Shown here piece after piece: positions 1-11,088 of a stretch of 64,000 nucleotides of DNA. The stretch spans positions 124,001 through 188,000 of the forward strand of contig NZ_CP073754.1 in the NCBI RefSeq assembly GCF_018734325.1, read 5' to 3'. The notes beneath the pieces were generated by a model. It saw only the letters and a list, made by a program, of their open reading frames with translations. It was not told the DNA's origin and made no database searches. A program made the position numbers and the translations under genes. Every line of letters starts with the position of its first letter. Position 1 is the stretch's first letter. This DNA is from Methylomonas paludis (GTDB lineage Bacteria; Pseudomonadota; Gammaproteobacteria; Methylococcales; Methylomonadaceae).

Positions 1-1269
1 TATGCGCAAAGAGAATTCAAGCGTTATTATCCGGCAGGTGCCGTGTCTGCCCACTTGCTAGGCTTCACCAATGTTGACGATGTAGGACTGGAAGGTCTTG
101 AACATGGGTATGAATCAATTTTACGCGGCAAAATTGGCAGAAAGCAGGTTATCAAAGACGGTAAAAGCCAAATTATTGAAGATGTGGAAAATATAGCGGA
201 AGCAGAAGCCGGCAGAGATTTGGTCTTGACCATTGATGAACGTATTCAATATCTGGCTTACCGGGAATTGCAAAATGCCGTGATCCAAAATAAAGCCCAT
301 TCTGCATCCTTAGTGGTGCTGGATGCCAAAAATGGTGATGTGCTGGCTTCAGTCAGTCAACCGTCCTTCAATCCAAATAATCGCAAAGAATTAAATAGTT
401 CTCAGTATCACCGGAATCGGGCCATGGTAGACAGTTTCGAGCCGGGTTCTACCGTTAAACCCTTTGTGGTGGCTGCGGCATTGGATGGCGGTTATATCGA
501 TCCAAATATTCTGATAGAAACCCATGGCATTTACCATCTTGGCCGTAATGTGGTCAAAGATGTACATAACTACGGTACTCTGGATTTGACCCATGTATTG
601 CAGAAATCCAGCAATATCGCAGTGACGCAGATTGCCATGACCATGGAGCCCAAAGATTTCTGGGATATCTACAGCAAACTTGGTTTTGGTACTTCAGCCG
701 GCATTGGTTTTCCCGGCGAAGCCAGTGGTTCGCTACTGGATTATCAAAGTTGGCACGAGTTTGATCAGGCCACCTTATCGTTTGGTTACGGGGTATCCAC
801 TTCAATTTTACAGCTGGCCAGAGCCTACACCGCGCTGGCGGACGATGGCATAGTGCATTCGGTTACCTTACTTAAACGCGATGAAGATCCGGATGCCAAG
901 CGGGTTTTTAAAGCCGAAACGGCCAGAAAAGTCCGGGAAATGTTGGAGCAAGTGATAAGCAAAGAAGGTACAGCTTATCTGGCCAGAGTTGAGGGTTACC
1001 GAGTGGCCGGCAAAACCGGAACAGTTAAAAAAGCCACAAAAGGCGGATATACCGAAGACAAATATCTATCGGTATTTGTTGGCATGGCTCCAGCCAGTAA
1101 TCCGCGTTTCATCATAGCCATTGTCGTGGATGAGCCGACCTCAGGCCAGTATTACGGTGGTCAGGTTGCTGCACCAGCATTCGCCAAAGTGATGGCAGGA
1201 GCCTTACGGGTTTATGGTGTTGAGCCGGATGGTGTGGATAACATGCATGTATTATTAAGCAAACGATGA
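1..1269 (+). CDS. ftsI: Penicillin-binding protein 3 (FtsI), 5'-truncated by window edge
   Basis: Septal peptidoglycan transpeptidase of the divisome, anchored in the inner membrane and acting in the periplasm. The reading frame is open from base 1, so about 422 residues are visible and the N-terminal membrane anchor and part of the dimerisation domain lie outside the window. All three penicillin-binding motifs are present: STVK with the acylated serine at about 448-459, SSN at about 607-615, and KTG at about 1013-1021. The final codons overlap murE by four bases (ATGA). A GTG at 43 is only an internal codon. Position directly before murE is the normal dcw order, which supports FtsI over other class B PBPs. 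Confidence 0.95.
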   Translation, partial: YAQREFKRYYPAGAVSAHLLGFTNVDDVGLEGLEHGYESILRGKIGRKQVIKDGKSQIIEDVENIAEAEAGRDLVLTIDERIQYLAYRELQNAVIQNKAHSASLVVLDAKNGDVLASVSQPSFNPNNRKELNSSQYHRNRAMVDSFEPGSTVKPFVVAAALDGGYIDPNILIETHGIYHLGRNVVKDVHNYGTLDLTHVLQKSSNIAVTQIAMTMEPKDFWDIYSKLGFGTSAGIGFPGEASGSLLDYQSWHEFDQATLSFGYGVSTSILQLARAYTALADDGIVHSVTLLKRDEDPDAKRVFKAETARKVREMLEQVISKEGTAYLARVEGYRVAGKTGTVKKATKGGYTEDKYLSVFVGMAPASNPRFIIAIVVDEPTSGQYYGGQVAAPAFAKVMAGALRVYGVEPDGVDNMHVLLSKR

Positions 1270-2729
1270 AATTATCTAACTTACTCAAAGATATAGCCAA
1301 AACAGTCGTTGATGTGGATGTCAAAGGCTTGAGCCTGGATAGTCGAAACATGGCCAATGCCAATGTATTTTTTGCCCTGCATGGTGCGAAGCGGCATGGC
1401 ATTGAATATGCGGAGCTTGCCATAGCGAATGGCGCAAATGCAATTGTCTATGATCCAGCCGGTATCGAGCGACTGCCCGAGTTTGCTACAGATATAGTTG
1501 TGTTGGCCGTAGCCGGATTGAATCAGCATTTAGGCGTAATCGCGGCCAGATTTTACAACTATCCCGCCGATAAATTGGCAGTGATCGGCATTACCGGCAC
1601 CAATGGTAAAACCACTTGTAGCCAGTTAATCGCCCAGGCACTGCCGGACTGCGCTCTGATAGGCACTTTAGGCTGGGGCGATAGCGAGCATTTGGTGCCG
1701 ACTGTCAATACCACGCCAGATGCTTTAGCCATCCAGAAAATATTGCATGGTTTTGTGCTGCAGCATAAACAGGCAGTGGCGATGGAAGTGTCCTCGCATG
1801 GCCTGCAGCAAGGACGAGTCAACGGCGTTCATTTTAAAGGTGCAGTGTTTACTAATATCACTCGAGATCATCTGGACTACCATCAAAGCATGGACGAATA
1901 TTTACGGGCAAAGCTGGGCTTATTTACCAAGCCGGATCTGGAGTTTGTCGTCATCAATCTTGATGATCCCAAAAGTGATGTGGTTTTGGCGCATGTGCCG
2001 GATCAAGTCAAATGCTGGACGCATAGCCGCAGTGGCCGGGTTTGGGCTGGTGCAGAAAACATAATCGCTGACCACATCAACTATAGCCAGGCAGGTATAA
2101 GCTTTCATATTACTTGGCGTACCGAGACAGTTAAAGCGTTTACTCCCTTGGTGGGCAGTTTCAATCTGGAAAATGTGCTGGCTGTGATCGGGGTATTGCT
2201 GGCTATGGATGTACCTTTTTCGGCAGCGGTGGCGCGTGCGGCAAAATTTAAAGCCATAGCCGGGCGTATGGAAAAGTTCGGTGGAGTGAATAAACCCAGC
2301 GTATTTGTTGATTATGCTCATACACCCGATGCATTGGAAAAAGTTTTGCAAGTGGTTAAAAACCAAGGGCAACTCTGGCTGGTATTCGGCTGTGGCGGTA
2401 ATCGCGACCAAGGAAAACGCGCAGAAATGGGTCGGATAGCCGCAGCTTTAGCCGATCAAGTGATATTAACCGATGATAATCCGCGCCATGAATCACCGGC
2501 AGATATTGTCAAAGACATTCTGGCAGGTTGCCAAAGCGCTAAAACCAGAGTGATACACAATAGGGAGTCAGCGATACGTACCGCCATACTCGCCGCCGCC
2601 AAAACTGACAGTGTTGTGGTCGCCGGTAAAGGTCATGAACAATATCAGGAAATCAATGGTGAAAAATTGCCGTTCAGCGATCAGGATATTGTCAAGCAGA
2701 CATTAGCCGCATGGGAGTCTGCGGCATGA
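1266..2729 (+). CDS. murE: UDP-MurNAc-L-Ala-D-Glu:meso-diaminopimelate ligase
   Basis: Cytoplasmic ATP-dependent ligase that adds the third residue of the peptidoglycan stem peptide. 487 residues, the usual family length. The Mur ATP-binding loop GTNGKTT is at residues 111-117. The DNPR signature at residues 404-407 is the one associated with meso-diaminopimelate rather than lysine, so the wall should be of the Gram-negative DAP type. The start overlaps the ftsI stop by four bases and its stop overlaps the murF start, implying translational coupling within one long operon. Confidence 0.97.
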   Translation: MKLSNLLKDIAKTVVDVDVKGLSLDSRNMANANVFFALHGAKRHGIEYAELAIANGANAIVYDPAGIERLPEFATDIVVLAVAGLNQHLGVIAARFYNYPADKLAVIGITGTNGKTTCSQLIAQALPDCALIGTLGWGDSEHLVPTVNTTPDALAIQKILHGFVLQHKQAVAMEVSSHGLQQGRVNGVHFKGAVFTNITRDHLDYHQSMDEYLRAKLGLFTKPDLEFVVINLDDPKSDVVLAHVPDQVKCWTHSRSGRVWAGAENIIADHINYSQAGISFHITWRTETVKAFTPLVGSFNLENVLAVIGVLLAMDVPFSAAVARAAKFKAIAGRMEKFGGVNKPSVFVDYAHTPDALEKVLQVVKNQGQLWLVFGCGGNRDQGKRAEMGRIAAALADQVILTDDNPRHESPADIVKDILAGCQSAKTRVIHNRESAIRTAILAAAKTDSVVVAGKGHEQYQEINGEKLPFSDQDIVKQTLAAWESAA

Positions 2730-4087
2730 ACTTAGCTCTTAATGACATAGCTACAGCCGTTTCCGGGCAATTATTGGGAGCAAATTTCAGTGTAGCCGGA
2801 GTCAGCATAGACACCCGTAGCCTACAGCCTGGCCAACTGTATATAGCTCTGTCAGGCCAAAACTTTGATGGTCATGCCTTTATTGAACAAGCTGAACAGG
2901 CGGGTGCCGCTGCAGTGTTGGTTGAACATCAAGGCGCTACCCATTTACCGCAGATTATCGTCAACGATAGCCGACGGGCTTTGGCAGAACTGGCCGGATA
3001 TTGGCGCAATAGTCTATCGCTAAAACTGGCCGGCGTGACCGGCAGTAATGGCAAAACCACCGTCAAGGAAATGATAGCCGCCATTTTAGGCACCCAGGGA
3101 GAAACCTTATATACCCAGGGTAATTTGAACAACGAAATTGGCGTACCGTTAACCTTGTTAAGGCTAACTGAAAAGCATCGCTTTGCAGTAATTGAAATGG
3201 GTGCCAATCATCTCGGCGAAATCGCCTATACCAGTCATTACGCCCAAGCTGATGTCAGTGTCATTACCAATGTTGGTCCGGCCCATATCGAGGGGTTTGG
3301 CAGTGTGCAGGGTGTGGCGCGGGCCAAGGCCGAAATCATAGAAAACCTTCCTCAACATGGCGTAGCCGTGTTGAATCGGGACGATGAGTATTTTGAATTT
3401 TGGTTGGATTTAGCCGGTAACCGCAAGATCTGTAGTTTTGGTTTGCATGAACAGGCTGATATTCGCGCCCGGAATATTGAGACAGCTTTAACTAGCCAGG
3501 GCTTTCAAACCAGTTTTGAGTTGCAGGCCGGTAGTGACACAGTCTCCATAAATCTGCATCTGGCTGGTGAGCATAATGTCAGAAATGCACTGGCTGCTGC
3601 TGCAGTGGCGCGCCAATTTCAAGTCAGTTTGGCAGACATCAAGTCAGGATTGGAGAGTTTAAGGCCTGTTACTGGCCGGATGCAGCCGCTGATAGGCCGC
3701 AAAGGCAACATCATTATAGATGATACCTATAATGCTAATCCTGCTTCATTAAAAGCCGCATTGGCTGCCCTGGATAGCGGCGCACAAAACTGGCTGATAC
3801 TAGGTGCATTTGCAGAGTTGGGTGAAGACAGTGCACACATTCACCAGCAAATGGGTGAAATGATCAAAACCATGTCGGTGCAACGCTTATTCGCGGTAGG
3901 CGAGGCGACGAAACAAACTGTCGCGGCTTTTGGTAAGGGAGCCCGATTTTTTGAAACTCAGGCCCAACTGATTGCTGCCGTCAATCAGGAAATCAAGGGC
4001 AAGGAAATATTATTAGTGAAAGGTTCAAGGTCACAAAAAATGGAAAACGTCGTGGCATCCATGGTCGATAATTTTAGAGCAGCATAA
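2726..4087 (+). CDS. murF: UDP-MurNAc-tripeptide:D-Ala-D-Ala ligase
   Basis: Adds D-Ala-D-Ala to the UDP-MurNAc tripeptide, the last cytoplasmic step of the Park nucleotide. The Mur ligase P-loop GSNGKTT lies at residues 106-112 from the chosen start. I start it at the ATG at 2726, which overlaps the murE stop as ATGA. An upstream in-frame ATG at 2711 would add five residues that fit the family poorly. About 453 residues, normal for MurF. The stop TAA shares its last base with the mraY ATG. Confidence 0.96.
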   Translation: MNLALNDIATAVSGQLLGANFSVAGVSIDTRSLQPGQLYIALSGQNFDGHAFIEQAEQAGAAAVLVEHQGATHLPQIIVNDSRRALAELAGYWRNSLSLKLAGVTGSNGKTTVKEMIAAILGTQGETLYTQGNLNNEIGVPLTLLRLTEKHRFAVIEMGANHLGEIAYTSHYAQADVSVITNVGPAHIEGFGSVQGVARAKAEIIENLPQHGVAVLNRDDEYFEFWLDLAGNRKICSFGLHEQADIRARNIETALTSQGFQTSFELQAGSDTVSINLHLAGEHNVRNALAAAAVARQFQVSLADIKSGLESLRPVTGRMQPLIGRKGNIIIDDTYNANPASLKAALAALDSGAQNWLILGAFAELGEDSAHIHQQMGEMIKTMSVQRLFAVGEATKQTVAAFGKGARFFETQAQLIAAVNQEIKGKEILLVKGSRSQKMENVVASMVDNFRAA

Positions 4088-5169
4088 TGTTACTTTTACT
4101 TGTAGATTATTTATCAAATATAGATTCTGGTTTCAGAGTCTTACATTACCTGACATTTCGTACCATTTTGGGGGTGTTAACCGCATTAGGTATTTCGCTC
4201 TTGATTGGTCCGGTGATGATCAGAAAACTGGCCAGCAACAAAATCGGTCAGAGCGTACGCCAAGATGGTCCGCAAAGTCATTATTCAAAATCCGGTACTC
4301 CTACCATGGGCGGTACCATGATCCTGTTTTCTGTAGCCATTAGTACCTTGTTGTGCGCTGATTTGGGTAATCGATATATTTGGGTGGTGTTGTTGGTGAC
4401 ATTAGCTCACGGCATTATCGGTTTTATTGATGACTACAAAAAAGTCATGCTGGGGAATAGTGATGGCCTCTCGGCAAGAAGCAAGCTGTTTTGGCAGTCT
4501 GTGGTGGCCTTGGCAGCGGCAATATATCTGTTCAACAGTGCTCAAGTACCGGCTGAAACCCGTTTTATCGTGCCGTTTTTCAAGAATATCACCTTAAATT
4601 TAGGTTGGGGCTATGTGGTAATGACCTATCTGGTCATTGTCGGATCCAGCAATGCCGTGAATCTTACCGATGGACTGGATGGCTTGGCCATTATGCCCAC
4701 AGTGATGATAGCTGCCGCTTTAGGTTTTTTTGCTTATCTGTCGGGACATATTAATTTTTCCCAATATCTGGCGATACCCCATATACCCAAGGCCGGCGAA
4801 TTGGTGGTGTTTTGCGGGGCGCTGGTGGGATCAGGTTTAGGTTTTCTCTGGTTCAACGCTTATCCGGCTATGGTATTCATGGGCGATGTTGGTGCCTTGG
4901 CTTTGGGTGCGGCGCTGGGTACAGTTGCAGTGTTGGTTAGACAGGAAGTGGTGCTGGTCATTATGGGTGGTATTTTTGTGATGGAAACCATCTCGGTCAT
5001 CATTCAGGTTGCTTCCTATAAAACGCGTAAAAAGCGGGTGTTCCTAATGGCACCTATTCATCATCATTTCGAACTCAAAGGTTGGCCGGAACCGCGCATT
5101 ATTGTCAGGTTCTGGATTATCTCGGTCATTTTGGTTCTGATCGGTCTGGCAACATTGAAGCTGAGATAA
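4087..5169 (+). CDS. mraY: Phospho-MurNAc-pentapeptide translocase
   Basis: Integral membrane enzyme that transfers phospho-MurNAc-pentapeptide to undecaprenyl phosphate, giving lipid I. 360 residues with about ten hydrophobic segments, the standard size. Diagnostic stretches are TPTMGG near residue 75, FIDDYKK near 115, [10 protein letters not shown] near 195 and [11 protein letters not shown] near 265, containing the Mg-binding aspartates, and the histidine-rich APIHHHFE loop near residue 325. Overlaps murF by one base (TAATG). Confidence 0.97.
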   Translation: MLLLLVDYLSNIDSGFRVLHYLTFRTILGVLTALGISLLIGPVMIRKLASNKIGQSVRQDGPQSHYSKSGTPTMGGTMILFSVAISTLLCADLGNRYIWVVLLVTLAHGIIGFIDDYKKVMLGNSDGLSARSKLFWQSVVALAAAIYLFNSAQVPAETRFIVPFFKNITLNLGWGYVVMTYLVIVGSSNAVNLTDGLDGLAIMPTVMIAAALGFFAYLSGHINFSQYLAIPHIPKAGELVVFCGALVGSGLGFLWFNAYPAMVFMGDVGALALGAALGTVAVLVRQEVVLVIMGGIFVMETISVIIQVASYKTRKKRVFLMAPIHHHFELKGWPEPRIIVRFWIISVILVLIGLATLKLR

Positions 5170-5171
5170 GT

Positions 5172-6545
5172 ATGAGTAGCGAGCATCTTTTAGCAGCATT
5201 AGAACAACACTTCAAACTAAGGCCGGCCGAGGCCAGATTGCTGATTGTCGGTCTGGGCGCTACCGGGTTTTCTGCTGCACAGTTTTTACAGAAAACCCCT
5301 ATTAAATTTGCCGTGATCGACAGTCGCCGTAATCCCCCGCTAATCGATACCCTGCGCGAACAAATGCCTGATGTTCCGGTATTTTTAGGAGGATTTGACC
5401 AATCCGCTTTTGAGGTGGCCACCCATATGCTGATTAGTCCGGGGGTGTCGCTCAATGAAACGGCAATTAATAAAGCCATGTTGGCTGGGGTCACGGTATT
5501 AAGCGATATCGATTTATTCGCCTGCGCAACAGATAAACCCATTATTGCCATTACCGGGTCCAACGGTAAAAGCACTGTCACCACCATGCTGGGTGATATG
5601 GCAAATGCGGCCGGAGTTAAGACCGCAATTGGCGGCAATCTAGGTACCCCGGCACTGGAGTTATTACAACAGCATGCCGATTTGTATGTTCTGGAGTTAT
5701 CCAGTTTTCAATTGGAAAGGACTACAGCGTTAAATGCAAAAGCAGCCACAGTGCTAAATCTTAGTCCCGATCATCTCGACCGGCATGAGGGTATGGTTGG
5801 TTATGCCAAGGAAAAGCAACGTATTTTTCGCGGTAACGGGGCCATGATTCTCAATGCCGATGATGAGCAGGTCTTAACTATGCGGGATGAGCAACGTAAA
5901 TGTATTACATTTTCCACCCAGCATCCGGCAGATTTTTATTTACAGTGTGGAGAAACAGATTATCTGCAATTTGGTGAGCAAACCCTGATGCGGGCAGATG
6001 AGTTAAGGCTGGAGGGTACGCATAATATTGCTAACGCTCTGGCAGCGATTGCTCTTGGCTATGCAGTTGGTCTCGATATCAAGGCCATGTGTAATGCCCT
6101 GAAACGTTTCAAAGGATTGCCGCATCGTATGCAAAAGGTGGCTGAGTCCGTTGCCGGCGTGGTCTGGGTCAACGATTCCAAGGCTACCAATATCGGCGCT
6201 TGTATCGCAGCGTTACAGGGTTATCAGCGTAAAGTCATTCTAATAGCCGGTGGCGATGGTAAAGGTGCCGATATGCGCGAACTTGCGCCTGCCGTTCAAG
6301 CCAAAACCAAGACTGTGATTCTAATGGGCAAGGATGCCGAATTAATCGCACAGGCCTTGGCTGATTGCGTACCGATATTTTTTGCCGCCAATATGAAAGA
6401 AGCGGTAAAAATTGCTCAAAATCAGGCAAAAACCGGTGATGTGGTGCTGTTATCCCCGGCATGCGCCAGCTTAGATCAATATAAAAGTTATCTGGATAGG
6501 GGCAACAAATTTGTCGAAGCTGTTATGGAGCAGGTGCCATGTTAA
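5172..6545 (+). CDS. murD: UDP-MurNAc-L-alanine:D-glutamate ligase
   Basis: Cytoplasmic Mur ligase adding D-glutamate. The chosen ATG at 5172 lies two bases after the mraY stop and gives about 457 residues. The frame is open back to 5082, but that extension overlaps mraY and is not MurD-like. Motifs: N-terminal dinucleotide-like fold VGLGATG near residue 26, ATP loop TGSNGKST near 130, the LSPDHLDRH stretch with the metal-binding histidine, and the C-terminal NDSKATN motif. The last seven bases overlap ftsW. Confidence 0.96.
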   Translation: MSSEHLLAALEQHFKLRPAEARLLIVGLGATGFSAAQFLQKTPIKFAVIDSRRNPPLIDTLREQMPDVPVFLGGFDQSAFEVATHMLISPGVSLNETAINKAMLAGVTVLSDIDLFACATDKPIIAITGSNGKSTVTTMLGDMANAAGVKTAIGGNLGTPALELLQQHADLYVLELSSFQLERTTALNAKAATVLNLSPDHLDRHEGMVGYAKEKQRIFRGNGAMILNADDEQVLTMRDEQRKCITFSTQHPADFYLQCGETDYLQFGEQTLMRADELRLEGTHNIANALAAIALGYAVGLDIKAMCNALKRFKGLPHRMQKVAESVAGVVWVNDSKATNIGACIAALQGYQRKVILIAGGDGKGADMRELAPAVQAKTKTVILMGKDAELIAQALADCVPIFFAANMKEAVKIAQNQAKTGDVVLLSPACASLDQYKSYLDRGNKFVEAVMEQVPC

Positions 6546-7705
6546 GCCCCAGTTCAAAACCGCTCAGAACCACAAAACGCCAGCATATCGATCAACCTTT
6601 AATAATAGCCTGCTTCAGTTTACTGGCTATCGGTTTTCTGATGGTGACCTCAGCATCGGTACATCTAGGTGTAAAAATGGGTAATGACATTTCCCATTAT
6701 CCGTTCAAACAGTTAATGCACATTGTGATTGGTTTGGTATTTGCTGTCGGAATCATGCAAATATCCATGCGGACCTGGGAGCAAAAGGGCCAGCAGCTGT
6801 TCATAATCGGGATACTGTTGCTGTTAATAGTGTTGATTCCGGGTATTGGCGTCAAAGTCAATGGCAGTACCCGCTGGTTGTCTCTGCTGGGTTTACGGAT
6901 TCAGGTATCGGAAGTCGTCAAATTCATCTCAGTTATCTATATCGCCGGCTATATAACCCGGCATTCCGCCTACGTAAGACAATCAGATTTTGCTTTGCTG
7001 AAGCCCCTTTCCCTGTTCTCCATTGCCTGCATATTATTGCTCAAGGAACCGGACCTGGGTTCCGTTGTGGTGATTTTGATTATAGCCATGGGCATGATGT
7101 TTTTGGGTGGCGCCAGACTACGCCAGTTTATCTGGCTGATGGTTCTTATGGCGGTTGTATTGGCCTTTCTAATCTATCTGGAACCTTATCGTTTAGCTAG
7201 GGTGAGCAGTTTCAGAAATCCCTGGGAAGATGCCAGAAACTCAGGATTTCAGCTGACTCAGGCTTTGATTGCGTTTGGGCGCGGCGAATTTTTTGGGGTG
7301 GGTTTAGGTAATGGCCTGCAGAAACTGTTTTATTTGCCCGAAGCTCATACTGATTTCCTATTCTCGGTATTGGGAGAAGAATTAGGCTTAGTTGGAGTAA
7401 TGGTTACCATCGGCCTGTTTACCACCTTATTTGCCCGGGCATTTGTGATAGGCGAGCAAGCCGAAAAAATCGGCGATCGCTTTTCTGCGCTGGTAGCTTA
7501 TGGCTTGGCAATCTGGTTTGGTTTTCAGGCCTTTGTGAACATGGGTGTCAATATGGGTTTGTTGCCCACCAAAGGCTTGACGCTGCCTTTAATGAGTTAT
7601 GGTGGCGGCAGCATGATAGTCATGTGCGGTTCTCTGGCAGTATTGTTCAGAATTCATTATGAAGTCATTGAACATTATAAAAGCCATACCAAGGAGAGGC
7701 ACTGA
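6539..7705 (+). CDS. ftsW: SEDS peptidoglycan glycosyltransferase FtsW
   Basis: Divisome SEDS polymerase that works with FtsI to build septal peptidoglycan. 388 residues, with a short basic cytoplasmic N-terminus followed by about ten membrane spans. Family marks include the NGSTRWLSLLGLRIQVSE stretch near residue 105, KEPDLGSVVV near 177, and the C-terminal LPLMSYGGGSM segment. Starts inside the end of murD and ends one base into murG, as expected for a coupled dcw operon. FtsW rather than RodA is chosen from this location. Confidence 0.95.
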   Translation: MLSPSSKPLRTTKRQHIDQPLIIACFSLLAIGFLMVTSASVHLGVKMGNDISHYPFKQLMHIVIGLVFAVGIMQISMRTWEQKGQQLFIIGILLLLIVLIPGIGVKVNGSTRWLSLLGLRIQVSEVVKFISVIYIAGYITRHSAYVRQSDFALLKPLSLFSIACILLLKEPDLGSVVVILIIAMGMMFLGGARLRQFIWLMVLMAVVLAFLIYLEPYRLARVSSFRNPWEDARNSGFQLTQALIAFGRGEFFGVGLGNGLQKLFYLPEAHTDFLFSVLGEELGLVGVMVTIGLFTTLFARAFVIGEQAEKIGDRFSALVAYGLAIWFGFQAFVNMGVNMGLLPTKGLTLPLMSYGGGSMIVMCGSLAVLFRIHYEVIEHYKSHTKERH

Positions 7706-8769
7706 TGAGTGGACGTATCATTATCATGGCCGGCGGTACCGGTGGGCATGTATTTCCGGCCTTAGCTGTTGCTGATGAAATGCGGACACAAGGCTGGCAA
7801 GTCAGCTGGTTAGGTACACGCAAAGGTTTGGAAAGCCGGGTCGTGCCGGCCCATGGCTTGGACATAGACTGGTTGACAGTAGATGGTATCCGCGGCAAAG
7901 GATTGGTTTCCAAATTATTGGCAGGCTTGCGCTTAATCCAGGCTTGCTTGCAGGCCTGGAAAATATTGCGCCGGCGTCAGCCCGATGTTGTGCTGGGTAT
8001 GGGTGGATTTGTGGCAGCTCCGGGCGGCTTGATAGCAAAATTGTTGGGCATTCCCGTGATCATACACGAACAGAACCGTGTGCCGGGCACAACTAATCGT
8101 TTGCTGGTCAAACTGGCGGCCAGTAAAGTGCTGGAGGCATTTCCAAACAGCTTTCCACTAACAGTCAAAGCCATTTGTACCGGCAATCCCCTGCGGAAAG
8201 CCTTCATGACCTTACCGCAAAAAACGGTTTGGCATCCCGAGATCGGTCGCGCCTTCAGAATATTGATCGTTGGCGGTAGTCAGGGAGCCAAGGTTTTAAA
8301 CGATAAGCTGCCGCAAGCCCTGGCCACATTGCCGAATATCGAAGTTAAGCACCAAACTGGGGCGGCAATGCAGGCTGAAGTCACTGCACACTATCAAGAG
8401 TTGGCCGTTGCCGCTGAAGTCAGCGCATTTATAGATGATATGGTTGAGGTCTATCAATGGGCGGATTTAATCATTTGTCGAGCCGGAGCCATGACGGTCA
8501 GTGAAGTAGCGGCTTGCGGACTGCCGGCCATATTTGTGCCCTTAATAAATGCCATAGACGATCATCAAACCGCCAATGCCCGCTATTTAACAGCGGCAGG
8601 CGCGGCTTTGTTGTTACCGCAACCGGAACTAAATGTCGAAAATTTGCGTAAAGCCATCAATCAAGTAATGAACTCTCTTAATACCATGAGCCAGGCCGCA
8701 AGCAATAGCGCCAGATACGATGCCACTCAGGCCGTCGTTAATTTTTGCGTAGCAGAGGCGGCCATATGA
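7705..8769 (+). CDS. murG: Lipid II synthase (GlcNAc transferase)
   Basis: Peripheral inner-membrane GT-B glycosyltransferase that adds GlcNAc to lipid I. 354 residues. Visible motifs are the glycine-rich loop [10 protein letters not shown] at residues 10-19, HEQNRVPG near 120, GGSQGAK near 190, and the C-terminal donor-binding [10 protein letters not shown] stretch near 255. Overlaps ftsW by one base and murC by four bases. Confidence 0.97.
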   Translation: MSGRIIIMAGGTGGHVFPALAVADEMRTQGWQVSWLGTRKGLESRVVPAHGLDIDWLTVDGIRGKGLVSKLLAGLRLIQACLQAWKILRRRQPDVVLGMGGFVAAPGGLIAKLLGIPVIIHEQNRVPGTTNRLLVKLAASKVLEAFPNSFPLTVKAICTGNPLRKAFMTLPQKTVWHPEIGRAFRILIVGGSQGAKVLNDKLPQALATLPNIEVKHQTGAAMQAEVTAHYQELAVAAEVSAFIDDMVEVYQWADLIICRAGAMTVSEVAACGLPAIFVPLINAIDDHQTANARYLTAAGAALLLPQPELNVENLRKAINQVMNSLNTMSQAASNSARYDATQAVVNFCVAEAAI

Positions 8770-10205
8770 ACCGGCCCAATTTTCAAGTACCCAGCCAGGC
8801 CTTGGGCGATATAGAAAAAATTCACTTTGTCGGTATCGGCGGCAGTGGCATGAGCGGCATAGCCGAAGTATTGTCTAATCTGGGCTATAAAGTCTCCGGA
8901 TCGGATATCAAAGAGTCTGCCACGACTCAGCGATTAACTGAAATGGGGGTAAAAGTCTATTTCGATCATAGCGCCACAAATGTCTTCGATGTTGATGTCG
9001 TGGTTACTTCCAGTGCCATTGATCATAGTAACCCTGAAATAACCACAGCTTACGAAAACCGAATTCCAGTGATTCCCCGGGCGGAAATGTTGGCCGAATT
9101 AATGCGATTCAGATTTGGTATTGCGGTGGCCGGTACTCACGGCAAAACCACTACTACCAGTCTCACCACCATGATGCTGGCCGAAGGCGGTCTGGATCCA
9201 ACCTTTGTTATCGGTGGACGTCTAAATAGTGCCGGCAGCAACGCCAAGCTGGGCTTAGGTAAATATCTGGTGGCGGAAGCAGACGAAAGCGATGCATCAT
9301 TTCTGTATTTGCAGCCCATGATCGCCGTGGTTACCAATATAGACCAGGATCATATGGAAACCTATGGCGGTAGTTACAATCGCCTGAAAGACACATTTAC
9401 CAAATTTCTGCATCAGATACCATTTTATGGCCTGGCAGTCTTGTGCAGTGACGATGCCGGAGTTCGGGACATCCTGCCGGAAATGTCCAAGCCGGTAAAA
9501 ACCTATGGTGTCAATGATGATGCTGATGTGCGCGCCATTAACATCAAGCAGGATGGCTTGCGTACTCATTTCACCGTCCTGCGCTGGGCTAAGCTAACAC
9601 CCTTACAAGTAACCCTCAACTTGCCCGGTTGGCATAATATGCTCAATGCTCTGGCGGCGATTACCGTGGCCACTACTTTGGGGGTTGATGACGCTGCCAT
9701 CGTTAAAAGTTTGGCGGAATTTAGAGGCGTAGGGCGGCGCTTTCAAGTCAATGGTGACGTGAATCTAGGTAAAGGCGTGGTGACACTGGTCGACGATTAC
9801 GGCCATCATCCCCGCGAATTGGCCGCCACCTTGGAAGCATTGCGTCAAGCTTGGCCAACACGCCGTAAAGTAGTGGTGTTCCAGCCGCACCGTTACACCC
9901 GCACCCGTGATTTATTTGAAGATTTTGTCGAAGTGTTGTCCAGTATCGATGTCTTGATTTTGCTGGATGTCTATGCCGCCGGGGAAACACCCATCACAGG
10001 GGCAGATAGTAAAAGTTTGTGTCGTTCTATCCGGGTACGAGGTCAAGTGGATCCGGTCTTTGTCCAGAACCGTAATGATTTGCCGGTCATTTTGGCAGGC
10101 ATCCTCCATGAAGATGATGTCATTTTAACCATGGGGGCCGGAAATGTCGGACAGATCGCGGCTGAATTACCACAAAATCTAGCCAAGGTTTTGAGCCATG
10201 AATAA
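8766..10205 (+). CDS. murC: UDP-N-acetylmuramate:L-alanine ligase
   Basis: First Mur ligase, adding L-alanine to UDP-MurNAc in the cytoplasm. About 479 residues from the ATG at 8766, which forms an ATGA overlap with the murG stop. A longer in-frame start at 8745 would run into murG and is not preferred. The N-terminal nucleotide-binding motif [12 protein letters not shown] is near residue 22, the ATP loop GTHGKTTTT near 124, and the C-terminal domain carries FQPHRYTRT. The last bases overlap the murB start. Confidence 0.96.
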   Translation: MNRPNFQVPSQALGDIEKIHFVGIGGSGMSGIAEVLSNLGYKVSGSDIKESATTQRLTEMGVKVYFDHSATNVFDVDVVVTSSAIDHSNPEITTAYENRIPVIPRAEMLAELMRFRFGIAVAGTHGKTTTTSLTTMMLAEGGLDPTFVIGGRLNSAGSNAKLGLGKYLVAEADESDASFLYLQPMIAVVTNIDQDHMETYGGSYNRLKDTFTKFLHQIPFYGLAVLCSDDAGVRDILPEMSKPVKTYGVNDDADVRAINIKQDGLRTHFTVLRWAKLTPLQVTLNLPGWHNMLNALAAITVATTLGVDDAAIVKSLAEFRGVGRRFQVNGDVNLGKGVVTLVDDYGHHPRELAATLEALRQAWPTRRKVVVFQPHRYTRTRDLFEDFVEVLSSIDVLILLDVYAAGETPITGADSKSLCRSIRVRGQVDPVFVQNRNDLPVILAGILHEDDVILTMGAGNVGQIAAELPQNLAKVLSHE

Positions 10206-11088
10206 TTCCCCGACCTTAAAAGGCTCATTGCTGAAAAATGAACCTTTGGCCAAATATACCAGTTGGCGGGTAGGTGGGCCTGCTGAACAAATGTATATCC
10301 CTGAAGATAAGGCTGATCTTATTGAATTTATCCGACAACTGCCGGCAGATGAGCCGGTTTTCTGGATTGGTCTGGGTAGTAATCTTTTGGTGCGGGATGG
10401 TGGTTTCAAAGGCACGGTTATTAATACCCGAAATCGTCTGAAAAACATGAAATTGCAAGGTGCTGAACGGGTTTATGTCGAATCCGGCGTACCGTGTGCA
10501 CATGTTGCCAGATACTGTAGTGATTTAAGTCTGACAGGGGCGGAGTTCCTGGCCGGAATCCCCGGCACCATGGGTGGGGCTTTGAAAATGAATGCCGGCG
10601 CATTTGGTGGAGAAACCTGGAATATCGTCGAGAGTGTGGAGCTTATTAATGCCCAAGGCCAAGTTAGTGAACGCGCCAAGCAGGATTTTGCGATTGCCTA
10701 CCGCTCGGTCCAAGGTTTGGAAGATGCTTGGTTTTTATCAACCCAGCTCAAGCTTAGTAAAGGTGATAGTCAGGCCAGCTTACTCCAGATCAAAGACTTA
10801 CTCGAAAAGCGTAATACTAGCCAACCCACTAATAAACCGACCTGTGGTTCCGTGTTTAAGAATCCGCCCGGTGATTATGCTGCACGGCTGATTGAAGCCT
10901 GCGGCTTGAAAGGCTACCAAATCGGCGGGGCAATCGTCTCGGAAAAACACGCAAATTTTATTGTTAACCAAGGTAACGCCAGTGCAGTTGATATTGAAAC
11001 CCTCATTGAACATATTCAAAATCAGGTGCATAGCCAATTCGGTATTAGCCTGCAAACCGAAGTCTGTCGAGTAGGTGAAGGATTATGA
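10198..11088 (+). CDS. murB: UDP-N-acetylenolpyruvoylglucosamine reductase
   Basis: FAD-dependent reductase that converts UDP-GlcNAc-enolpyruvate to UDP-MurNAc. 296 residues, the short type. FAD-binding PCMH-like segments include TSWRVGGPA near residue 21, [12 protein letters not shown] near 58 and [16 protein letters not shown] near 121. The conserved [23 protein letters not shown] region near residue 218 supplies the catalytic serine/substrate end. Its presence between murC and ddl is common in gammaproteobacterial dcw clusters outside the enterics. Confidence 0.96.
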   Translation: MNNSPTLKGSLLKNEPLAKYTSWRVGGPAEQMYIPEDKADLIEFIRQLPADEPVFWIGLGSNLLVRDGGFKGTVINTRNRLKNMKLQGAERVYVESGVPCAHVARYCSDLSLTGAEFLAGIPGTMGGALKMNAGAFGGETWNIVESVELINAQGQVSERAKQDFAIAYRSVQGLEDAWFLSTQLKLSKGDSQASLLQIKDLLEKRNTSQPTNKPTCGSVFKNPPGDYAARLIEACGLKGYQIGGAIVSEKHANFIVNQGNASAVDIETLIEHIQNQVHSQFGISLQTEVCRVGEGL